From assembly GCA_028872645.1 (NCBI GenBank), contig JAPKDK010000020.1, positions 1 to 21,387 on the forward strand: a DNA stretch of 21,387 bases, given 5' to 3'. The notes beneath the pieces are model-generated. The model searched no databases and was not told the origin of the DNA. It was given only the letters and a program-made list of their open reading frames with translations. Made by a program: the position numbers and the translations under genes. Source of the stretch: Verrucomicrobiota bacterium. Its GTDB lineage: Bacteria > Verrucomicrobiota > Verrucomicrobiia > Limisphaerales > UBA1100. The stretch's first letter is position 1, and the number at the start of each line of letters is the position of its first letter. Of the stretch, positions 7,053 to 15,466 are shown one piece after another.

Positions 7053-10000
7053 ATGAACTCATTCTCTGATCGTTCGTTTTTGTTTACTTTCACTCTCCTG
7101 TTGATTGGCGCGTTGACGCTTGATGCGGCTCAGGCGCGGGGCGGGTTGGTGGTGCAGTTGGGCGCGGCGGATTCGAGTGCCGCAGCGCGGTTGGCGGGGA
7201 CGGGGCGGTTTGTGGTGAATGTTTTGGATGCGGATGGCGCGCGGGTGCAACGGGCGCGCGCGGCTCTGACGAAGGCCGGGATTTATGGACTGGTATCAGC
7301 AGAGAAATTAGATGACGCAAAGCATTTGCCGTACACGGAAAATTTGGTGAACGAGGTGACGGTGCGAGATTTGGGGGAAGTGCCGTTGGTGGAGGTGTTT
7401 CGGGTTTTGGTGCCGCGCGGGTTTGTGACGGTTTCACCGCGGGCGGGGGTGAAGGAGGCGCAGTTGAAGGCGGCTGGGTTTGAGGCCATTTCGCGCGCGA
7501 AGGATGGTGGGCTCATCGCGCGCAAGCCTTGGCCGGGGAATATGGATTCGTGGACGCATTCGCGGCACGGGGCGAGTGGTAATGCGGTTTCGCTGGACAC
7601 CGCGGTGGGCCCGCCCAAGCGCGTGCGTTGGGTGGCGGCGGCGATGGAGGAGGTGGAGGGGTTGGTGAGCGATGAAGGGCGTAATTTTTACGGCGGCGTG
7701 CTGGCGCGGGATAGTTTTAATGGGCTGCGCCTTTGGCATCGCGACTTGATGCGGGGCGAGGTGAATGATGCCAAATTCAGTCTGCCACGCCTTTCGGGCA
7801 ACCGCGCGCGGCCGGTGGCTTCGGGCAAGTTTCTGTTCGCCATCGTCAAGGGCAAGCTCATCGCGCTGGAGGCGGCCACGGGCAAGGTCGCGCGCGAGTA
7901 TCCGGGAATGAGCGAGCCCAACGAGGTGATTCATCATCGCGACATCATCATCGCGTCTGACGACAAACAGGTGCGCGCCTTCAGTACGCAGACAGCCAAG
8001 CAACTGTGGCAACACGACGCGGGCGACCCGCGCAATCTCGCGGCGGCGGAGGACACGGTGAGCTTCATCCGCGGTCGCCTCAAGCGCGGCGAACCGGCCG
8101 AAGCGATGGCGGTGGATTTGAAAACCGGTAAGGTGAATTGGCACGCCTCGCATTTTCCGTGGATGAAAAAAGTTTATCGCACCGTGATGCACGGCGAGCA
8201 AGTGGCGTACGAGGTGTCGTCGCTGAGCGACCACGACGCCGGCAACGCGCTGCACGTGCTCGACACAAAAACGGGCCAGCTCGCGTGGGAGAAAACTTTT
8301 CCGCCCGGAATGAATCACAACCGCCAAGCGCGCGCGATGTTCACGGAAAAAGATTTGTGGATTCTCCACGGCGGCCGCGAAAACACCGCCACCAAGGAAG
8401 GCACCACGCGCGCGCTCACCGAGGTCTCCGCGCTGGACCCCAAAACCGGCAAGGTGCTGCGCACGCTGCCGGCCGGACTCACGCATTGTTTCCCGCCGGT
8501 CGCCACGCCGCGTTATGTCCTTGCCGGCGTGCTCGACTTCACAGATATGAAAACCGGCGACATCGTGGCCAATCGCATCACCAAGGCCAACTGCTCGCGC
8601 GAGAACGGTTGGGTGCCTGCCAATGGATTGATTTACACCACGCCCAAGCATTGCACGTGTTGGCCGATGCTGCGCGGCTTCGTGGCCATGGCGCCGGCGC
8701 TGGAAAACAGTCCGTTGAAAACACCCATCGACCAAGTGAAGTTTCCATTGATAAAAGGCTCCGCGTCGGTGGATGCAAATGCAAAAAATCCCGCCGCCGC
8801 TGATTGGCCCACCTATCGCGGTGACCGCTGGCGCAGTGGCGCTTCCATCGCGGCTGGCCCGGCGAAGTTGGAATCGCAATGGAGCGTGAAGCTGCAGCCC
8901 GAGCCATTGCCGGATGGGCCGATTGCTTTTGATTGGCGCGAGAATCCTTTTGTGAAAGGCCCTGTCAGCGCGCCGACGATTGCCAATGGGCGCGTGTTTG
9001 TGGCGCGGTCCGACGCGCATGAGGTCATCGCGATGAATGCCGCCGACGGCAAAATGCTTTGGATTTTCACCGCGCGCGGTCGGGTGGATTTGCCGCCGAC
9101 CATTCATCGCGGGCTTGCGCTCTTCGGTTGTCACGCGGGTTTTGTGTACGCCGTGCGCGCGGACACCGGCGAACTGGCGTGGGAACTGCGCGCCGCGCCG
9201 GTCGATGAACGCATCGTGGCCTACGGCCAAGTGGAAAGCCCGTGGCCCGTGCCCGGCGCGGTGTTGGTCAAAAAGAACACCGCCTATTTTGTGGCCGGCC
9301 GCCAACAGCTCGCCGATGGCGGCGTGCTGATTTTTGCGGTGGATGCTGGAACCGGAAAAAAGCAATGGGTGCATCGGCTCGATTCCATTCCGCAAAAGGA
9401 TGACCCCACCGGCAAAAATCCGTTTACGGGTTTTTATGAAAACTCCGGTTTGGAATTTGACCCCGTGGATATTTTGCACGAGGAAAACGGCGGCGTGGCG
9501 ATGTCGCGCTGGATTTTTTCCGACGCGGGCAAGTTGCGTTCGGTGGACAAATGGAACGCCTTCGCGAAGCTCAACACCGGCGGCGGTGCCGTGTGGGTGC
9601 CGCGCGGTTCGTGGACCTACGGCGCGCGCCATCAAGACCGTTATCGCGGCGAGGCTCCGCGCCGGCCGTTGGTGGTGTTCCACGATGGAAAAGTGTTTGG
9701 CCAAATCAATGGCAGCACGGATATTTTCCGGCGCGATTTTGATGACGAATCCGTGGCGAAGTTTAACGGCAAATGGATTACCGGTTGGGCCGCCGTTGGA
9801 ATCGCCAGAAAAGGCGGCAAACCCTTCCGCACACTTCGCGTCGCCGAAGGCGCCAAGTGGGTGGTGGACCCCTTCCTCTCACCCGCCGAAAAGGCAAAGC
9901 CTGTCAAACCCAGCACGCAGTTGTACAACGACATCCACGCGCTGGCGCTCGCGGGCAATCGCCTTTACACCGTGCATAAAGACGGGCGCCTCAAGGTTTT

Positions 10001-10130
10001 CAATGCCGCCGATGGCAAAGTGCTCGCGTCGCGCAATGTGCCGCCACCGATGTGGGATGGCCTCGCCATCGCCGGCGGCAAGCTTTACCTCACCACCAAG
10101 GCGGGCGAAGTTTTGTGCCTAGGCGAATAA
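7053..10130 (+). CDS. Large exported PQQ-like beta-propeller protein with methyltransferase-like N-terminal domain
   Basis: A 1025-residue protein. Residues 1-29 are a signal peptide. Residues 30-158 resemble a class I methyltransferase fold: VVQLGAADSS at the place of motif I, VVNVLDADGARVQRARAAL as the next strand and helix, LPYTENLVNEVTVRD, EVFRVLVPRGFVTV, and a closing KAAGFEAISRAKDGGLIARKPWP. The glycine-rich SAM loop is degenerate. The remainder is a PQQ/BamB-type propeller with blade signatures such as LIALEAATGKV, AMAVDLKTGKVNW, HVLDTKTGQLAWE, VIAMNAADGKMLW and IFAVDAGTGKKQW, ending AGEVLCLGE. CTCWPMLRGF is a cysteine-containing inter-blade motif. No cofactor can be assigned. ATG 7053 is preferred over an in-frame TTG at 7047. 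It heads block A, 26 bp before DUF1501a. Synonymous GC is high, producing long antisense shadow frames. Confidence 0.93.
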   Translation: MNSFSDRSFLFTFTLLLIGALTLDAAQARGGLVVQLGAADSSAAARLAGTGRFVVNVLDADGARVQRARAALTKAGIYGLVSAEKLDDAKHLPYTENLVNEVTVRDLGEVPLVEVFRVLVPRGFVTVSPRAGVKEAQLKAAGFEAISRAKDGGLIARKPWPGNMDSWTHSRHGASGNAVSLDTAVGPPKRVRWVAAAMEEVEGLVSDEGRNFYGGVLARDSFNGLRLWHRDLMRGEVNDAKFSLPRLSGNRARPVASGKFLFAIVKGKLIALEAATGKVAREYPGMSEPNEVIHHRDIIIASDDKQVRAFSTQTAKQLWQHDAGDPRNLAAAEDTVSFIRGRLKRGEPAEAMAVDLKTGKVNWHASHFPWMKKVYRTVMHGEQVAYEVSSLSDHDAGNALHVLDTKTGQLAWEKTFPPGMNHNRQARAMFTEKDLWILHGGRENTATKEGTTRALTEVSALDPKTGKVLRTLPAGLTHCFPPVATPRYVLAGVLDFTDMKTGDIVANRITKANCSRENGWVPANGLIYTTPKHCTCWPMLRGFVAMAPALENSPLKTPIDQVKFPLIKGSASVDANAKNPAAADWPTYRGDRWRSGASIAAGPAKLESQWSVKLQPEPLPDGPIAFDWRENPFVKGPVSAPTIANGRVFVARSDAHEVIAMNAADGKMLWIFTARGRVDLPPTIHRGLALFGCHAGFVYAVRADTGELAWELRAAPVDERIVAYGQVESPWPVPGAVLVKKNTAYFVAGRQQLADGGVLIFAVDAGTGKKQWVHRLDSIPQKDDPTGKNPFTGFYENSGLEFDPVDILHEENGGVAMSRWIFSDAGKLRSVDKWNAFAKLNTGGGAVWVPRGSWTYGARHQDRYRGEAPRRPLVVFHDGKVFGQINGSTDIFRRDFDDESVAKFNGKWITGWAAVGIARKGGKPFRTLRVAEGAKWVVDPFLSPAEKAKPVKPSTQLYNDIHALALAGNRLYTVHKDGRLKVFNAADGKVLASRNVPPPMWDGLAIAGGKLYLTTKAGEVLCLGE

Positions 10131-10156
10131 ACAATAACTCCCAGCGTCAAAAAACG

Positions 10157-11560
10157 ATGAGCGAATTTGAATTAAACCGCCGACAGGCTCTTATTGCGGG
10201 CAGCTTGGGCGTTGCCAGTATGGGGATGCCGGGTTCGGTGATGGGCAGCGATAAGCTCGATAAATCGGGCAACGCGGTGTCGGCGGAGAAGTCGTGCATT
10301 TTTGTGCTGTTGTGCGGCGGGCCGAGCCACGTGGATACTTGGGATATGAAACCCAACGCGCCGGAAGCGTATCGCGGGCCGTACAAACCGATCGCCACAA
10401 AAGTGCCGGGGATGCGCATCAACGAAATGCACACGCGGTTGGCGAAGTTGACCGATCAGTTTACGCTCATAAACTCGATGACGCATCCGGGCGGGATCAG
10501 TAATCATTTCGATGCGATGCATAATCTGCTGAGCGGCCAGTCGGCGAAGCGCGTGCAACAGGGAGTGCCGGATGACCAGCCGTATTTGGGGTCGTTCGTG
10601 GCGAAGCACAAGCCGAGCACGCGTAATATTGTTTCCAACGCGTGGCTCATGAAGTGCGTGGGGCGGCCGGTTTTTTGTGCACCGAATCTTGCGCTTGGGG
10701 GTTACCTTGGTTCGGCGTATGCGCCGGTGTTTGTGGGCTCGGCAAATAATAATCCGTCGATGCCGAATTTTGAGTCACCAAAAATTTATGATCTCGCCGA
10801 TGCGGGGCGTCTTGCCCAACGCCGCAAATTGCTCAGCAGCATCGAGAGCAACGCGCTGGACAAAGACGCCAAAGGCCGCGACTGGAGTGATTTGCGCGAG
10901 AAGGCTTACGACGCGATGACGCGGCCCGAGGGGCGCGAGGCGTTCGATCTCAAACGCGAGCCAGTGAAAGTGCGCGAGCAGTACGGGATGCATCCGCTCG
11001 GCCAAAATCTTTTGCTCGCCCGCCGGATGGTGGAAGCGGGTGTGCGGTTTGTGACTGTGAACGGTTGGGTCGGCCAGTCGCCAAGCGATCGCCGGGGGCC
11101 GCCCAGCAGCAGTTGGGATATGCACGGTGGCAATATGGGAATGGGCAACGCTTTTGGCAACGGCTCTTATGGAATGGGGTTTTGCCTGCCGCGCTTGGAC
11201 CAAGCATTGGCCGGACTATTCACCGATCTCAAGGAACGCGGGATGATGGACAACACGTTGGTGGTGGTGACCGGTGAATTTGGCCGCACGCCCAAAGTGT
11301 TGACCCAAAAACCGCCGGGCCGGCAGCATTGGCCCAGATGTTTTTCCTCCATCATCGCCGGCTGCGGCATTGCCGGCGGGAACGTGTACGGCAAGTCCGA
11401 CAAGACCGGCTCGAATGTCATCAGCAATCCCGTGCGCCCCGAGGAACTCGCCGCCACCATTTATCACGCGCTGGATATCCCCCTCAACGAGCCCCAAAAT
11501 AACACCGGCATCGCCCGCCCAATCACCCCCGGCAAGCCGGTTTTGAGTTTATTTGGGTAA
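10157..11560 (+). CDS. DUF1501 family protein, copy a
   Basis: A 467-residue DUF1501 protein; the family is related by fold to alkaline phosphatases and sulfatases but has no established reaction. The N-terminus carries a twin-arginine-like signal (NRRQALIAGSLGVASMG). Family motifs are VLLCGGPSHVDTWDMKP near the start, MHPLGQNLLLARRMVEAGVRFV in the middle, and VVVTGEFGRTP followed by RQHWPRCFSSIIAGCG. Compared with copies b and c it has WDMHGGN instead of GWDAHGN/S and VTGEFGRTP instead of WGGEFGRTP, so it is a separate subgroup. ATG 10157 is chosen because it directly precedes the export signal; no clear Shine-Dalgarno site is present. The 26-bp gap to the propeller gene suggests co-transcription. 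It is followed by 81 bp that hold the promoter of the next block. Confidence 0.94.
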   Translation: MSEFELNRRQALIAGSLGVASMGMPGSVMGSDKLDKSGNAVSAEKSCIFVLLCGGPSHVDTWDMKPNAPEAYRGPYKPIATKVPGMRINEMHTRLAKLTDQFTLINSMTHPGGISNHFDAMHNLLSGQSAKRVQQGVPDDQPYLGSFVAKHKPSTRNIVSNAWLMKCVGRPVFCAPNLALGGYLGSAYAPVFVGSANNNPSMPNFESPKIYDLADAGRLAQRRKLLSSIESNALDKDAKGRDWSDLREKAYDAMTRPEGREAFDLKREPVKVREQYGMHPLGQNLLLARRMVEAGVRFVTVNGWVGQSPSDRRGPPSSSWDMHGGNMGMGNAFGNGSYGMGFCLPRLDQALAGLFTDLKERGMMDNTLVVVTGEFGRTPKVLTQKPPGRQHWPRCFSSIIAGCGIAGGNVYGKSDKTGSNVISNPVRPEELAATIYHALDIPLNEPQNNTGIARPITPGKPVLSLFG

Positions 11561-11606
11561 GCCGTTCCTGTCAGCTGTCCGTGCGAAATATGCGCGGCTG
11601 GAAAGG

Positions 11607-11635
11607 CTGGCAATCCCGAGTCAGGTTGATACGCT
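11607..11635 (+). promoter_or_regulatory. Putative leaderless promoter of block B
   Basis: CTGGCA (11607-11612), a 17-bp spacer and TACGCT (11630-11635) are followed by TTGCGC and ATG 11642. The -10 through start codon differs from that at 7041-7055 at only a few positions, and the spacing is the same. The -35 matches the TTGACA consensus at four of six bases. Confidence 0.55.
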
Positions 11636-11641
11636 TTGCGC

Positions 11642-13927
11642 ATGAAGCGCGTTTCTTTTTTGGCTGCGGCATTTTGTGCAAGCCAGTTGTTTGCGGTGGA
11701 TTTTTCGAGGGAGGTTCTTCCCATCCTCTCCAATAAATGTTTCGTTTGCCATGGACCGGACGGAACCAAAAAGGAGGTATTGCGGCTGGACTCATTCGAG
11801 GAGGCGACGCGCGATCTGGATGGATACAAGGCCATCGACCCGAAGGCTTTGGGGAAAAGCGAGCTGCTCATTCGCTTGCACGACCAGGAGGATCCGATGC
11901 CGCCGCGCAAGGCGGAGAAGCAATTGACCGCCGCCGAGCGTGATATCCTGACGCGTTGGGTGAAAGAGGGTGGCCGGTACGCGAAGCATTGGGCATTCGT
12001 GCCGCCGAAAAAGTTGCGGCCGGACTGGACGGGCAACGCCATCGACGCGCTGGTGGGACGGCGGTTGAAGGCGGAGGGCATTGCGTTTGCGCCAGAAGCG
12101 GACAAGGCGACGCTCGCGCGGCGGGTGTCGCTGGTGCTGACGGGGCTGCCACCAGAACTGCTGCTGTTGCAAAAATTTCTGGCCGACAAAAAGGCGGACG
12201 CATACGGGCAGCTGGTGGATGCGCTGTTGGCGAGCCCGCGCTTTGGTGAACATCAGGCGCGGTATTGGCTGGACGCGGTGCGTTATGGCGACACGCACGG
12301 GTTGCACCTCGACAATCGGCGCGGGATTTTTCCGTACCGCGACTGGGTGGTCCGGGCGTTTAATCGCAACCAACCGCTGGATGAATTTCTGACGTGGCAA
12401 TTGGCGGGCGACCTATTGCCCAAGCCGACGCTCGCGCAGTTGGTGGCCACCGGCTTCGTGCGCATGAATCCCTCCACGGCGGAAGGCGGTGCGATCCCGG
12501 CGGAGTTTCAGGCGAAGAATAATTTTGACCGCGTGGAGACGCTTGGCACCGCGCTGCTGGGTATGAGCCTCACCTGTGCGCGCTGCCACACGCACAAGTT
12601 CGATCCCATTCCGCAGGTGGAGTATTACCGCATGATGGCGTTTTTCAACAGCACCGCCGAGTCGTCGATGGACGGCAACAAGTACGAGTACGGCCCGACG
12701 GTAAAGGCGCCGGCAGACATCGCGGCGTGGGCGAAATGGGAGGCGCTCAACGCCCGTCACGCGAGCCTTGCCAAGCAGCCGGAAGAGAAGGAACAGGCGG
12801 CAGCGGTGGCCAAGGAGATAGCGGTTTTTAAAAAGAGTTTTAAGCCAACGTTGATTGCGCGCGATTTGCCTAAGCCGCGCCAGACGAAACTGCTCGCGCG
12901 CGGCGAGTACAACCACCCTCAGGGCGAGCCGCTTCGTCCGGAGGTGTTCGAGGTGATGGGCGCGCTGCCGAAAGACGCGCCGGCCAATCGACTCGGACTC
13001 GCGCAATGGCTTACGGCGCGCGGGCATCCGCTCGTGTCGCGCGTGCTCATCAACCGCGTGTGGCAGCGTACCTTCGGCGAGGGGCTGGTGCGTACTCCGG
13101 CGGATTTTGGTTTGCAGGGCGAACAGCCTACGCATCCCGAGTTGCTCGACTGGCTGGCGGTCGATTTGCAGGACCGCAAATGGAATTTGAAAGCGATGCT
13201 CAAGCTGATGGTTACCAGTCGCACCTTTCGCCAAAGCTCCGTCCGTCGCACCAAAGTGAACGACCCCGAAAACCGCTTGTGGGCGCGTGGACCCAGTTTC
13301 CGGCTTGATGCTGAGGCCGTGCGCGACGTGGCGTTATGGTCGAGCGCTTTGCTCGATGGCACGATGGGCGGCGAGGGCGTGAAGCCATATCAACCGGGCG
13401 GCCTGTGGAAGGCGCTGATGCATCCGGGCAGCAACACGAAAAATTATATCGCTCACAAGGACGCTCGCCAATATCGCCGCAGTCTTTATGTTTACTGGAA
13501 GCGCACGAGCCCGCACCCGATGATGACGCTCTTCGACGCGCCGAGCCGCGAGATCAGTTGCGTGAAGCGTTCGCGCACCAGCACACCCACGCAGTCGCTG
13601 GCGTTGCTGAATGAAACGCAACGCGTCGAGATGGGCCGCAGGTTGGGTCAACGCTTGCTGCGCGAGGCGAAGGATGACGCGGACCGCCTGAACCGGCTCT
13701 TCACGTTGGTGGCCAGCCGCAAGCCGAACGCCGCTGAGCGCGCCGCGTGCATGAAGCTTTTCAATAAACTGAAACAACGCTACGCGGGAAACGCGAAGGA
13801 CACGGAGGCGTATTTGTCCATCGGCGATTCGCCGCGGGATAAGAAATTAAACGCCGCCGAGCACGCGGCGTGGGCCCAGGTGGCCATCACTGTGCTGGCC
13901 AGCGACGTGGCTCTTTGGGTTTATTAA
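11642..13927 (+). CDS. PSCyt1-DUF1549-DUF1553 protein A (planctomycete-type cytochrome c domain protein)
   Basis: A 761-residue exported protein. A signal peptide (MKRVSFLAAAFCASQLF, then AVD) leads into a PSCyt1 domain with haem-c motif CFVCH (C33, C36, H37) and MPP (from EDPMPPRKAEKQL), whose methionine could be the distal haem ligand. DUF1549 (PSCyt2) spans roughly 120-340: RFGEHQARYWLDAVRYGDTHG, then a second CxxCH, CARCH (C312, C315, H316), followed by THKFDPIP. DUF1553 (PSD1) fills the C-terminal half: NRVWQRTFGEGLVRTPADFG, RRSLYVYWKRTSP and DAPSREISCVKRSRTSTPTQ. The protein probably binds haem c outside the cytoplasm; its redox partner and substrate are unknown. An in-frame TTG at 11636 is rejected in favour of ATG 11642. 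DUF1501b follows after 17 bp, the usual partner arrangement. Confidence 0.94.
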   Translation: MKRVSFLAAAFCASQLFAVDFSREVLPILSNKCFVCHGPDGTKKEVLRLDSFEEATRDLDGYKAIDPKALGKSELLIRLHDQEDPMPPRKAEKQLTAAERDILTRWVKEGGRYAKHWAFVPPKKLRPDWTGNAIDALVGRRLKAEGIAFAPEADKATLARRVSLVLTGLPPELLLLQKFLADKKADAYGQLVDALLASPRFGEHQARYWLDAVRYGDTHGLHLDNRRGIFPYRDWVVRAFNRNQPLDEFLTWQLAGDLLPKPTLAQLVATGFVRMNPSTAEGGAIPAEFQAKNNFDRVETLGTALLGMSLTCARCHTHKFDPIPQVEYYRMMAFFNSTAESSMDGNKYEYGPTVKAPADIAAWAKWEALNARHASLAKQPEEKEQAAAVAKEIAVFKKSFKPTLIARDLPKPRQTKLLARGEYNHPQGEPLRPEVFEVMGALPKDAPANRLGLAQWLTARGHPLVSRVLINRVWQRTFGEGLVRTPADFGLQGEQPTHPELLDWLAVDLQDRKWNLKAMLKLMVTSRTFRQSSVRRTKVNDPENRLWARGPSFRLDAEAVRDVALWSSALLDGTMGGEGVKPYQPGGLWKALMHPGSNTKNYIAHKDARQYRRSLYVYWKRTSPHPMMTLFDAPSREISCVKRSRTSTPTQSLALLNETQRVEMGRRLGQRLLREAKDDADRLNRLFTLVASRKPNAAERAACMKLFNKLKQRYAGNAKDTEAYLSIGDSPRDKKLNAAEHAAWAQVAITVLASDVALWVY

Positions 13928-13932
13928 TCTGG

Positions 13933-13938
13933 AAAGGA
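13933..13938 (+). promoter_or_regulatory. Shine-Dalgarno site of DUF1501b
   Basis: AAAGGA lies 6 nt before ATG 13945 but only 0 and 3 nt before the ATGs at 13939 and 13942, so it selects 13945. It is the clearest ribosome-binding site in the window and belongs to an internal operon gene, in contrast to the apparently leaderless first genes. Confidence 0.6.
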
Positions 13939-13944
13939 ATGATG

Positions 13945-15435
13945 ATGAACGATTTGTTTCGCGAAACGGAATTGATGATGACGCGCCGCCAATTATTCGG
14001 TCGCACGGCGCTTGGTCTCGGCACGGCGGCGATGGCGGGATTGATGGGGCGTGATTTGCTGGGCGCGGATATAAAGAGCGGCATGCACCACGCGCCCAAG
14101 GCGAAGCGGGTGATTTACCTTTTCATGAGCGGCGGGCCGAGCCATCTCGATCTTTGGGATTACAAACCGAAGATGCAAGCGATGTACGGCAAGGATTTGC
14201 CGGAAGAAGTGCGCGATGGCCAGCGCATCACGGGCATGACCTCGCGGCAAAAAACGCTGCCGGTGTGCCCGACGAAATACAAGTTCACCAAGCAGGAAAA
14301 CAACGCCGACGGCGTGTGGGTGAGCGAGCTACTGCCGCACACGGCGACGGTGGCGAAGGAGCTTTGCGTAGTGCACACGGCGTTTACCGAGGCCATCAAC
14401 CACGACCCCGCCATCACCTACATCCAGTCCGGCAGCCAGATCCCCGGCCGACCGAGCCTTGGTGCGTGGCTGAGCTATGGCCTCGGCAGCATGAACGAAA
14501 ATCTGCCGAACTACGTGGTAATGCACGCGCGGACGAAGCACGCGGAGCAAAGCCTCTTTGGCCGCCTGTGGGGCTCCGGCTTCATGTCGTCGCAGCATCA
14601 GGGTGTGCTGTTGCGCAGCGAGGGCGACCCAGTTTTATATCTGAACAACCCCGCCGGCGTGACGCGTGAGGACCGGCGTGCGCAGCTGGATGCGCTTTCG
14701 GCCCTGAACCAATCGCAGCAGGAACGCTTTGCGGATCCCTCGGTGTTGGGGCGCATCAAGCAGCACGAAATGGCTTATCGCATGCAGGCGTCCGTGCCCG
14801 AGTTGATGGACTTGAGCAAGGAACCCGACTCGACCTTCAAGCTCTACGGCAATGACGCCAAGACGCCGGGCACGTTTGCCGCGTGTTGCTTGAACGCCCG
14901 CCGGCTCGCCGAGCGCGGCGTGCGCAACATCCAAATTTTCCATCGCGGTTGGGACGCCCACGGCAACCTCGCCGGCGAGCATGGCAACCAGTGCAAGGAC
15001 GTCGACCAAGGCAGCGCCGCGCTCATCAAGGATTTAAAAAACCGCGGACTGCTCGACGACACGCTCGTCGTCTGGGGCGGCGAGTTCGGCCGCACACCCT
15101 ATTGCCAGGGCAAGCTCTCCAAGCAAAACTACGGCCGCGATCATCACCCCCGCTGCTTCAGTATCTGGATGGCTGGCGGCGGTGTGAAGCCCGGCATCAC
15201 CTACGGCCGCACCGACGACTACGGCTACAACATCGCCGATGCCGACGGCAATATGCTCAAACCGCAGCCGCGCAAGGACAAGTGGACTCCGGGCACCATG
15301 CACATCCACGACCTCAACGCCACCATCCTACACTGCCTCGGCATCAACCACCGCAAACTCACCTACCGCTACCAAGGCCGCGACTTCCGCCTCACCGACG
15401 TCCACGGCCATGTAATAAAAGACATCCTCGCGTGA
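13945..15435 (+). CDS. DUF1501 family protein, copy b
   Basis: A 496-residue DUF1501 protein with a twin-arginine signal (MTRRQLFGRTALGLG, then TAAMAGLMG). Family motifs include KRVIYLFMSGGPSHLDLWDYKPK, RPSLGAWLSYGLGS, GWDAHGN, DQGSAALIKDLKNRGLLDDTL and WGGEFGRTPYCQG, then NYGRDHHPRCFSIWMAGGG. The C-terminus ends LTYRYQGRDFRLTDVHG. The last segments are nearly shared with copy c, so b and c are close paralogues. The role is inferred only from fold: an alkaline-phosphatase-like exported hydrolase or a partner of the DUF1553 protein. It starts 17 bp after protein A, which supports translation from a common mRNA. Confidence 0.94.
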   Translation: MNDLFRETELMMTRRQLFGRTALGLGTAAMAGLMGRDLLGADIKSGMHHAPKAKRVIYLFMSGGPSHLDLWDYKPKMQAMYGKDLPEEVRDGQRITGMTSRQKTLPVCPTKYKFTKQENNADGVWVSELLPHTATVAKELCVVHTAFTEAINHDPAITYIQSGSQIPGRPSLGAWLSYGLGSMNENLPNYVVMHARTKHAEQSLFGRLWGSGFMSSQHQGVLLRSEGDPVLYLNNPAGVTREDRRAQLDALSALNQSQQERFADPSVLGRIKQHEMAYRMQASVPELMDLSKEPDSTFKLYGNDAKTPGTFAACCLNARRLAERGVRNIQIFHRGWDAHGNLAGEHGNQCKDVDQGSAALIKDLKNRGLLDDTLVVWGGEFGRTPYCQGKLSKQNYGRDHHPRCFSIWMAGGGVKPGITYGRTDDYGYNIADADGNMLKPQPRKDKWTPGTMHIHDLNATILHCLGINHRKLTYRYQGRDFRLTDVHGHVIKDILA

Positions 15436-15466
15436 AGTTTTAAACCCATTCGCGCATCTATTGATT

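Noticed and set aside
7434..9704. Minus-strand open frame of about 756 codons
   Set aside because: It lies wholly antisense to the propeller gene. High synonymous GC removes antisense stops; its translation is rich in His, Arg and Ala with no recognisable domain, while the plus strand has clear propeller repeats.
12413..13234. Minus-strand open frame of 273 codons
   Set aside because: Antisense to the DUF1549/DUF1553 protein A gene, with no start signal or domain; explained by codon bias.
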